A program made the position numbers and the translations under genes. Of a stretch of 36,734 bases of DNA, positions 1 through 6,079 are shown piece after piece. This DNA is from Fimbriimonadaceae bacterium (lineage in GTDB: Bacteria > Armatimonadota > Fimbriimonadia > Fimbriimonadales > Fimbriimonadaceae). The DNA lies in NCBI GenBank assembly GCA_019694835.1, contig JAIBBE010000251.1, positions 1 to 36,734 of the forward strand, given 5' to 3'. The number at the start of each line of letters is the position of its first letter. Within the stretch, counting starts at the first letter, position 1. The notes below the pieces were generated by a model, which had not been told where the DNA came from, did no database searches, and saw only the letters and a list, made by a program, of their open reading frames with translations.

Positions 1-132
1 CTTCATCGGCGTTGAGCTCGGGGTGGGGGAATACTCACCGGGTCCGTCTAAGCGGAAAGGGAGAATGTAGTCCCTCCACCCTGCACCGGCACTCTACCGC
101 GCCGCTGCGATCACTATACAAGGGGGAATGTT

Positions 133-2262
133 TCAGCCGACAAGCGCGCTCTTGAACTGCTCCCGAAACACGTCCTGATACAGGCCGGGCCGGGCGACCA
201 GTTCGTCGTGCTTTCCGATATCCACAATGCGGCCGTTTTCGAGCACGACGATCCGGTCGGCGTCGATGACCGAGGAGAGGCGATGGGCGATGATGAAGGT
301 TGTTCGGCCTTCCATCACACGCTTCAGAGCCTCCTGGACACGGGCTTCTGTTTCGCCATCGAGGGCGCTGGTCACATCGTCGAGGATGAGGATGCGGGGG
401 TCGGTGACGAGGGCGCGGGCGAGGGCTAGGCGTTGCTTCTGGCCGCCGCTCAGCTTCATCCCGTCCTCGCCGATCTTGGTCTCGTAACCGTCTTCGAGCG
501 TGAGCACGAACTCGTGAAGGTCGGCGGCTTGTGAGGACTGGATCGCCCGTTCATCAGCGGCATCCTTCGAGCCGTACTTGATGTTCTCCATGATCGAGAC
601 GCTGAAGAGCACGTTCTCCTGGGCCACCATGCTCATCTGGCGTCGTACACTTTCGAGACGAACGTCGCGAATGTCGTGACCATCGATCGTAATGCGCCCG
701 TGGGTGGGGTCATAGAAGCGCATGAGCAGGTTCATGAGCGTCGACTTCCCTGCCCCGCTGTGACCGACGAGCGCGATGACCTCGCCAGCTTTGACGCGGA
801 GGTCGATACCTTCGAGGGTCGGAGGCCCTTCGCCGTAGGAGAAGCTCACGTTGTCGAACACGATTTCGCGCGAGAACGGGGCCAGATTTTCGGCACTTTC
901 TTTGTCCTCGACTTCGGGTCGACTATCGAGGGTCTGGAAGACTCGGTCCATGGCCGCCACCGCCCATTGGAGGGCGTTATTGAAATCCACGACGCGTACC
1001 GCAGGGTTGAAGACGTAACCGATGTAGAACGTAATCGCGACCAGCGCGCCGACCGTCAGCTCACCTTGCTGGACGAGGGAGCCGCCATAAGCGTAGACAA
1101 GGCCCGTTCCGAGAGCCGAGATGACGCCCGAGATCAGCCCGAGCCGACGATTCAAGTGGGTCTGCCGCATGTCGACCGTGAACTTGGCCCGCACGCTCGA
1201 CATGAAGTTCTTGGTCTCGTAGTCCTCGCGCACGAACGCCTTGACCACCGCAATCCCCGCAATCTTCTCGGCGAGCTTGCCCAGCATCTCGTCCCAAAGT
1301 CGCCGCTGCTCTTGGCTGACTTCGCGAATGTGTTTGAGCATCGCAAGGTAGCTCAAGACATAAAAGGGCACGAGGGCGAGGATGATTAGGGCGAGTCGCC
1401 ACTCGATGAAGAACAGCATCCCGAGAACCGCTACGAGGGTGACCACGTCGCTGATGAACGTCACCAACTGCCCCTGGATCAGGCCCTGGATCAGTTCGAT
1501 ATCTGCCGTCACCCGGCTCATGATCTTGCCGACTTGGGTCTGGTTGTGGAAGGCCAGCGAGAGCCGGTGGAGGTGCCGCCAGGTCGCGAACCGCAGGTCA
1601 AAGCAGAATCGGTGCCCGATCCAGGTGAGACTGACGCTGAGCAGGTAGTTCAGCACGCTCCTCAGCGCGATGATCGCGACCAGCCCAATCGCGATCCAGA
1701 GGAGAGTGGTTCGGCTTTGCTCGAAGAGCCGTACCGCTGGCGTCCCGCCGGCATCCGGGCTCCCTGTGGTTGAGATGTCTCCACCGAACCTCTCCCCCAA
1801 CCCCTCTCCTCCGCCACCCGAACTCCCGCTGGCCCAGTCTTCGGGGCGCAAGAGAGGGGAGTCCTGAACCGCTGGCAACCCGCCGGCATTCCCGCGTACC
1901 GCTGGCGTCCCGCCGGCATCCGGGCTCCCCGTGTTTGGGATGCCACCGCCTGACCTCTCCCCCAACCCCTCTCCTCCGCCACCCGATCTCCCGCTAGCCG
2001 AGTCTCCTGGGCGCAGGAGAGGGGAGCCTCGTACCGCTGGCGTCCGGCCGGCATCTCCGGACCTCACCCCCGACCCCTCTCCACCGGAGTGGAGAGGGGA
2101 GTTCAGGGCCAAGACTGGCTTGATCGCACGATCGATGGCGAACTCGAACATGCGGGGCGGGAGCACTTGGAGGACCGTTACCAGCAGCGTCAGAAAGACC
2201 GCCAGCGCGACGCGCCAGCGGTAGGGCTTGAGGAACTCCAAGGTGCGGCGAAAGGAACGCAC
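133..2262 (-). CDS. ABC exporter, fused permease and ATPase (MsbA/MdlB-like), with in-frame repeat insert
   Basis: This 709-residue protein has the full half-transporter layout: an N-terminal six-helix type I exporter membrane domain and a C-terminal nucleotide-binding domain. Visible ATPase motifs are Walker A GHSGAGKST (about residue 500), signature LSGGQKQR, Walker B ILILDDVTSALD and the H-loop IIAHRLS. Such proteins dimerise in the inner membrane and export lipids, drugs or peptides; the substrate cannot be told from sequence. The start is GTG at 2262 (MRSFRRTLEF), with no clear Shine-Dalgarno, 23 bases after the methyltransferase/MTHFR gene, so it is probably the last gene of that minus-strand run. 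It is oversized by about 125 residues: residues 54-178, between TM1 and TM2, are Gly/Ser/Pro/Arg-rich and are encoded by stacked dispersed repeats. The frame stays open and all ATPase motifs are intact, so I infer a functional gene. Family assignment is secure; substrate unknown. Confidence 0.93.
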   Translation of the reverse strand: MRSFRRTLEFLKPYRWRVALAVFLTLLVTVLQVLPPRMFEFAIDRAIKPVLALNSPLHSGGEGSGVRSGDAGRTPAVRGSPLLRPGDSASGRSGGGGEGLGERSGGGIPNTGSPDAGGTPAVRGNAGGLPAVQDSPLLRPEDWASGSSGGGGEGLGERFGGDISTTGSPDAGGTPAVRLFEQSRTTLLWIAIGLVAIIALRSVLNYLLSVSLTWIGHRFCFDLRFATWRHLHRLSLAFHNQTQVGKIMSRVTADIELIQGLIQGQLVTFISDVVTLVAVLGMLFFIEWRLALIILALVPFYVLSYLAMLKHIREVSQEQRRLWDEMLGKLAEKIAGIAVVKAFVREDYETKNFMSSVRAKFTVDMRQTHLNRRLGLISGVISALGTGLVYAYGGSLVQQGELTVGALVAITFYIGYVFNPAVRVVDFNNALQWAVAAMDRVFQTLDSRPEVEDKESAENLAPFSREIVFDNVSFSYGEGPPTLEGIDLRVKAGEVIALVGHSGAGKSTLMNLLMRFYDPTHGRITIDGHDIRDVRLESVRRQMSMVAQENVLFSVSIMENIKYGSKDAADERAIQSSQAADLHEFVLTLEDGYETKIGEDGMKLSGGQKQRLALARALVTDPRILILDDVTSALDGETEARVQEALKRVMEGRTTFIIAHRLSSVIDADRIVVLENGRIVDIGKHDELVARPGLYQDVFREQFKSALVG
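1729..2103 (-). repeat. Composite of dispersed repeats inserted in frame in the ABC exporter
   Basis: This 375-base block (125 codons) consists almost only of repeats that also occur elsewhere in the window. On the plus strand the order is C (1731-1764), B (1788-1864), C (1868-1893), C (1896-1930), B (1952-2028), C (2031-2055) and A (2061-2103). Element C has the core ACCGCTGGCGTCCCGCCGGC; element B is an interrupted palindrome with arms like CCCCTCTCC and GGAGAGGGG; element A is the short palindrome CTCCACCGGAGTGGAG with a G-rich tail. The protein reads DAGGTPAVR and SPLLRPxDxASG repeatedly. It falls in the TM1-TM2 loop, outside the membrane, which may explain why it is tolerated. Confidence 0.85.
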
Positions 2263-2285
2263 GCCGACAGTTTACGCAAGCTGCC

Positions 2286-4091
2286 TTACAGAACGGCTTC
2301 CATCACTCGCTCCGCGATGTGGTGATTGCCGAAAGGCGGCATGAGGTAGAGCCCCTGGGCCACACCTTTCAGCCGCGCCGAGAGCTTCTGCGCCTCATCG
2401 ATACCTATTGAGAGCGCCAGGTCGTCATCGCATGCTTCCGCCATCTTCGCGCGCAGCCAGTCCGGAACCTCGATCCCAGGAACCTCGTTGTGCATGAATT
2501 CGGCGTGGCGGCTGCTGCGCAGGGGCAAGACACCGACCAGCAGCGGTAGGCCCAGCTGCTCGCACTCTTCGACCGCCTTCTCGACGTATCGGTACTCAAA
2601 AATCGGCTGGGTGTAGACCAGGTGGCAACCCGCGTCGGCCTTGCGTTTGAGGCGATCCACTTCGGCGGCATAGTCAGGTGCAAGGGGATTGAAAGCGACG
2701 GCGATGGTGAAGGCGCACTTCGCTCCGACACTGTATCCGGCAAGGTCAACGCCCTCGTTGAAGCGAGAGAGGATTCGCACGAGGCCAATCGCATCCACAT
2801 CGAAAACACTGGTCGCACTCGGGTAGTCGCCGATGTTGGCTGGGTCTCCCGTGACGGCGAGGATGTTTCGAACGCCCAGCGAGTGAGAACCGAGAAGATC
2901 CGCTTGAACGGCCAGCAGGTTCCGGTCGCGACAGGCGAAGTGCATCATCACTTCGATGCCAATTTGGTTCTGGATCAGCGTGCTGATCGAGAGCGGGTTC
3001 ATGCGAAGCCGAGCCCGTGCGCCGTCCGAGATGTCGATCAGATCCGCTCCGCGAATTTTCAGCGACCTCGCCCCTGCCAGCACCTTCTGGACGTTGATAC
3101 CGCGCGGCAGGTCCATCTCGACCGTGATCACGAACTTCTTGCCGAGCTTCTGCGAGAGTTCAGTTGGCTCGCTTTCGGGAAGAGGCTTCTTCTCCTTTGC
3201 GACGGCCTGCACTGCGGTTCGCGCTCGACGCTTGATCGCACCCGCGTCAAGGACTTCTTTGAGCTTGCGGATGTGCTCGGGCGTCGTGCCGCAGCATCCG
3301 CCAATGATCGTTGCACCCTCCTCGACTAGCCTTGCCGCCGCCTTCGCGAAGTAATCGGGTGCGGTATCGTACGTCACCTGACCCTTCACCAACTGAGGCA
3401 GACCGGGCGTCGGGAAGGCGAGAATCGGAAGGTCGGTTGCCTCGGAGAGCTGACGAACGATGTCGATCATGCGCTGGGGGCCGACGATGCAGTTTGCGCC
3501 AACACCCACCACACCAAACTCCGCCATTTCCGCACCGCATCGGTTGGGAAGGCCTTCGGCAAGCGCTTCGCCGTCCTCGATGTAGGCCTTGCTCACGATG
3601 ATCGGAAGGTCGGTGACGCTGCGCACAGCTTGGACGGCCACCTTGAGCTCATCCATGTCGATGAACGTCTCAAGAATGAAGCCATCGACTCCGCCTTCAA
3701 CAAGGGCCTTGGCTTGCTCCGCAAACGCCGCAAAGAGTTCTTCCTCGCTCACGTGGCCGATTGGTGCCATCGGCTTACCGCTGGGTCCCATCGCGCCGAG
3801 GACCAGGCGGTCACCCGCCGCTTCTCGCGCGATTTGCGCTCCAGCACGGTTGAGTTCGACGATGTCGACGTTATGGTCGGCCATGCGGATCGCATTGGCC
3901 TCAAACGTATTCGTTTCGACGAAGTCCGACCCAGCGTCGAAATACTCGCGATGAACCTGCTTGACGAGGTCAGGAGCAAGGAGATTCGCGAGGTCGTAGG
4001 GTTGCTTCGTAAAACCTAACGCACTGAGACGGGTGCCATTGGCCCCGTCGCCGATCAGAACGTCCTTCTTGAGTGCCTCGAGCAGCTTCAC
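2286..4091 (-). CDS. Bifunctional homocysteine S-methyltransferase / 5,10-methylenetetrahydrofolate reductase
   Basis: The N-terminal half (about residues 1-290) is a homocysteine methyltransferase barrel: it opens GDGANGTRL, has GANCIVGPQ for the first zinc cysteine and GGCCGTTPEHI for the paired zinc cysteines. The C-terminal half (about 315-600) is a MetF-like flavoprotein barrel with VEMDLPRG, AVTGDPANIGDYP and VYTQPIFEY. The fusion couples methyl-THF formation to methionine synthesis, as in the YitJ-type bifunctional enzymes. The longest frame starts with ATG at 4115 and overlaps the upstream gene. I prefer GTG at 4091 (VKLLEALKKDV), or TTG at 4094, because family members begin at this point, the codons directly follow the upstream stop, and a GGGGGG run lies about 8-11 bases before. 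It follows the metzincin gene and precedes the ABC exporter on the same strand. The catalytic motif GAMGT reads GANGT here, a small oddity. Confidence 0.92.
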   Translation of the reverse strand: MKLLEALKKDVLIGDGANGTRLSALGFTKQPYDLANLLAPDLVKQVHREYFDAGSDFVETNTFEANAIRMADHNVDIVELNRAGAQIAREAAGDRLVLGAMGPSGKPMAPIGHVSEEELFAAFAEQAKALVEGGVDGFILETFIDMDELKVAVQAVRSVTDLPIIVSKAYIEDGEALAEGLPNRCGAEMAEFGVVGVGANCIVGPQRMIDIVRQLSEATDLPILAFPTPGLPQLVKGQVTYDTAPDYFAKAAARLVEEGATIIGGCCGTTPEHIRKLKEVLDAGAIKRRARTAVQAVAKEKKPLPESEPTELSQKLGKKFVITVEMDLPRGINVQKVLAGARSLKIRGADLIDISDGARARLRMNPLSISTLIQNQIGIEVMMHFACRDRNLLAVQADLLGSHSLGVRNILAVTGDPANIGDYPSATSVFDVDAIGLVRILSRFNEGVDLAGYSVGAKCAFTIAVAFNPLAPDYAAEVDRLKRKADAGCHLVYTQPIFEYRYVEKAVEECEQLGLPLLVGVLPLRSSRHAEFMHNEVPGIEVPDWLRAKMAEACDDDLALSIGIDEAQKLSARLKGVAQGLYLMPPFGNHHIAERVMEAVL

Positions 4092-4095
4092 CAAA

Positions 4096-4791
4096 TCAAT
4101 GTACCCCCCGCACATCGAATACGCCGATGAAGGGGGTTTGGGTCCGGATTCGTCGAGCTTCCCCTGCCAAAACCTTGATCAAACGGACTTCTTGCTGCGA
4201 TGGAGCCAGGACCGGATCATCCGGATCGAGCGGACCCATGACGCCGTCACCACCGTCCGTCAAGCCAAGGACGTGGCCGAGTTCGTGAAGGAGAATGTGA
4301 CGCATGGCCCCGGCCGAGACTGGGCTTCCATTGGGCAGCACCGTTCGAGCGCGGACGATACCGGTGATGCGGCACTGATAGTCCGGCTCATACCAGACTT
4401 GCCGCTTCCAGTCGGTCAAGCCCGCAATTTCGGTCGAACCGCTGCGCAGCGAGTCCACAAATCGGAAGGTCACATCCGCATTGCCTCCCCGGGGAGCAAG
4501 CGAGAAGGCCTCCAGGCCGAGCGCCTGGTTCCAAGTCTGACTGGCCTCTTGAACTCGAAGATCGTAGTTTGAACCCGTAATCTGCAGTGAAATCGGACTT
4601 TCGAGCGAGACCGCCTGGGCATGGGCGAGGGCCTCGAGGAACTTGCCTTCCGCCGCCAACGCTCGCGCGGTTTCCAGGTGCTGACTCGCCGCCGATTCGA
4701 TCGCGAGCCCCTTCGACGGTTTATCCGGCGAAGCGAATGCTCCAGCGACTCCGAGGAGGCTGATCCAGACGAAGAGTTTGCGCGCAGTCAC
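4096..4791 (-). CDS. Secreted metzincin-like zinc metallopeptidase
   Basis: The protein of about 231 residues carries HILLHELGHVLGLTD (around residue 165), the HExxHxxGxxD zinc signature, then GVMGPLD about nine residues later, which fits a metzincin Met-turn. The third zinc ligand would be Asp, as in snapalysin-type enzymes, rather than the usual His. A hydrophobic N-terminus (KLFVWISLLGVAGAFA) predicts export, so it should act outside the cytoplasm. I chose GTG at 4791 because the signal peptide begins there; the frame extends upstream to 4905, adding 38 residues that would bury the signal. No good Shine-Dalgarno precedes 4791. The stop lies next to the methyltransferase start, suggesting cotranscription. 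Family beyond matrixin-like is uncertain and the substrate is unknown. Confidence 0.7.
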   Translation of the reverse strand: MTARKLFVWISLLGVAGAFASPDKPSKGLAIESAASQHLETARALAAEGKFLEALAHAQAVSLESPISLQITGSNYDLRVQEASQTWNQALGLEAFSLAPRGGNADVTFRFVDSLRSGSTEIAGLTDWKRQVWYEPDYQCRITGIVRARTVLPNGSPVSAGAMRHILLHELGHVLGLTDGGDGVMGPLDPDDPVLAPSQQEVRLIKVLAGEARRIRTQTPFIGVFDVRGVH

Positions 4792-4795
4792 GAAA

Positions 4796-4824
4796 AAAGT
4801 ATCGGCAAGTAAATTTGCAATCAA
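4796..4824 (-). promoter_or_regulatory. Weak promoter-like pair before the metzincin gene
   Basis: On the minus strand TTGATT (4819-4824) and TACTTT (4796-4801) are spaced 17 bases apart. The -10-like box ends four bases before the GTG at 4791, so a transcript would be nearly leaderless, which fits the lack of a Shine-Dalgarno. The boxes match consensus poorly, so this is a tentative call. Confidence 0.22.
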
Positions 4825-4839
4825 GAGTCCGAAGACTCT
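4824..4839 (-). terminator. UUCG-capped hairpin after the E1-like gene
   Basis: The minus strand reads AGAGTC-TTCG-GACTCT, a perfect six-pair stem with a very stable UUCG tetraloop, about 107 bases after the E1-like gene's stop. No uridine run follows directly, so it may protect or attenuate the transcript instead of terminating it. Confidence 0.35.
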
Positions 4840-4946
4840 CGCACGATACCCTGCATCCCTGTTAAGAATGCGAACTTCCTGGACAGAACTTCGAGACAGC
4901 GCCAACTCGCGGGAGATTGCCTAGTCTGGAATCGATACGGTGAAGC

Positions 4947-5651
4947 CTAGGTTCGAATTGCGCAGACCGGGCAACTTTCCTTGCGCCGAATACGGATCGA
5001 ACGCGTCGTTGCGCGCAAGCCGTCAAACAAGAGAATCCTGCCAACGAGGGACTCACCGACGCCAAGCAGCAGCTTGATCGCTTCAGCGGCTTGCAGGACA
5101 CCCGTGGCACCCACCACGGGACCGACCACACCCACTTCCGAGCAAGTCGGAGACTCCGACCCATCCCACATACAGTGGAAGCAAGGCCTACCGGGCGAAT
5201 AACAGGCGACGAACCCGTTCCAGCCGACTGCCCCACCAAAGACAACCGGAATCTCCGCGGAAACCGCGTAGTGATTGATCGACTCTCTTGCCGAAAGATT
5301 GTCCGTACCCTCCACAATCAGGTCACAGCCACGCGCAAGGAGGGGGAGGTTTCCGGGAACTATTTCTATCGGCAGTGGGACGACTTCCGTTTGCACACCG
5401 TCGTTGACCAAACGTTCATTGACGACTTCGACCTTCAGGCGGCCGATATCCTTGGATCCGTAGAGAGTCTGCCTGGAGAGGTTTGACTCTTGAACCCTAT
5501 CGTGATCGCAGACGACCAATGTTCCAACGCCCGCACGGGCGAGGTAAGGAGCGCTCGCACATCCTAAGCCACCCAACCCAACCATGAGCACTCTCGCGCG
5601 GCGAAGTCGCTCTTGCCCCGCAGCACTGATTGCGAATTGCCCAGTTGTCAA
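4947..5651 (-). CDS. MoeB/ThiF/HesA-family E1-like adenylyltransferase
   Basis: All hallmarks of an E1-like enzyme that adenylates the C-terminal Gly-Gly of a ubiquitin-like protein are present in 234 residues: ATP-binding GLGGLG (25-30), CDHDRVQESNLSRQTLY (48-64) with the catalytic Arg60, EGTDN (114-118), zinc pairs C157/C160 (CFHC) and C227/C230 (CPVC), and C170 in SPTCSEVGVVGP at the conserved cysteine position of MoeB. The protein is complete, lacks a rhodanese domain and has no signal peptide, so it is cytoplasmic. The start is TTG at 5651 with AAGG eight bases upstream. It is divergent, by 62 bases, from a small gene ending in Gly-Gly, and no molybdopterin or thiamine genes lie nearby. 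I infer that the divergent small protein is its partner. It could still serve as a stray MoeB or ThiF. Confidence 0.92.
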   Translation of the reverse strand: MTTGQFAISAAGQERLRRARVLMVGLGGLGCASAPYLARAGVGTLVVCDHDRVQESNLSRQTLYGSKDIGRLKVEVVNERLVNDGVQTEVVPLPIEIVPGNLPLLARGCDLIVEGTDNLSARESINHYAVSAEIPVVFGGAVGWNGFVACYSPGRPCFHCMWDGSESPTCSEVGVVGPVVGATGVLQAAEAIKLLLGVGESLVGRILLFDGLRATTRSIRIRRKESCPVCAIRT

Positions 5652-5655
5652 AGCT

Positions 5656-5683
5656 CTGACCTTGGAGGACGTGGTGCTAGAAT
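5656..5683 (+). promoter_or_regulatory. Candidate promoter of the ubiquitin-like/DUF4132 operon
   Basis: CTGACC (5656-5661) and TAGAAT (5678-5683, five of six matches to TATAAT) are 16 bases apart in the 62-base divergent gap. Transcription would start near 5690, just before the AGGAGAG ribosome site at 5701-5707. The boxes overlap the translation-start region of the divergent E1-like gene, so the two could be co-regulated. Confidence 0.4.
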
Positions 5684-5713
5684 ACTACTGAAACTAGGGC
5701 AGGAGAGAATTAC

Positions 5714-6079
5714 TTGCATATCAGAGTAACCACAATGGATGAGTCGACGACGGGCGCACGCTCAGAAGGACCTATCCTGGCATTTTCAGAACCCAAGGTT
5801 ACCGTGCAAGGCATCCTTGAGAGCCGTATTCTGGCCGAGGTCGAGCGCCATAACGAATCAAGGGCCGCCCAGTTTAGGGGTCTTGTTTCACCTGAGGTGG
5901 CGTCAAGAAAGGTAGTTGATGCGCAGGCACAGGTGGCGGCAGCCATTCGTGCGTTCAACGATCAGCGCCTGATTGTCCTCCTTGCTGATCGACAGGCCGA
6001 ATCGCTGGACGAGGCGGTCACCCTATCTGAGGGAGATGTCGTCACGTTCCTGAAACTGGTGCCCCTGGTCGGCGGCTGA
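5714..6079 (+). CDS. Small MoaD/ThiS-like (ubiquitin-like) protein with C-terminal Gly-Gly
   Basis: This 121-residue protein ends in SEGDVVTFLKLVPLVGG. That closely resembles the tail of MoaD/ThiS sulfur carriers (GDEVAFFPPVxGG), where the terminal Gly-Gly is adenylated by an E1-like enzyme. A beta-grasp fold is plausible: an N-terminal strand (HIRVTT), a second strand (PILAF), a long helix (VTVQGILESRILAEVERHN), an inserted segment of about 35 residues (47-80), then RLIVLLADRQAESLDEAV and the tail. The start is TTG at 5714, chosen because AGGAGAG (5701-5707) lies seven bases upstream; an ATG at 5735 is further away. The stop overlaps the next start as TGATG, so the two are translationally coupled. 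Fold and function are inferred; the Gly-Gly end and the gene's position opposite an E1-like gene are seen directly. It is longer than MoaD (about 80). Confidence 0.78.
   Translation: MHIRVTTMDESTTGARSEGPILAFSEPKVTVQGILESRILAEVERHNESRAAQFRGLVSPEVASRKVVDAQAQVAAAIRAFNDQRLIVLLADRQAESLDEAVTLSEGDVVTFLKLVPLVGG

Noticed and set aside
1..132. Regulatory or coding content at the window start
   Set aside because: No frame, promoter or hairpin here stands out; it lies after the ABC exporter stop and I see nothing I can support.
676..1389. 237-codon frame opposite the ABC exporter
   Set aside because: It is a shadow of the exporter gene in GC-rich DNA, with no start signal or recognisable domain.
1770..2224. 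Plus-strand open frames through the repeat block of the ABC exporter gene
   Set aside because: They exist because the repeats are GC-rich and stop-poor on both strands; they lack ribosome sites and match no protein.
4096..4791. The metzincin-like protease as a deconjugating enzyme of the Gly-Gly protein cassette
   Set aside because: It has a signal peptide and a HExxHxxGxxD site rather than the JAMM signature of deubiquitinase-like proteins, and it lies in the methyltransferase/exporter gene run.
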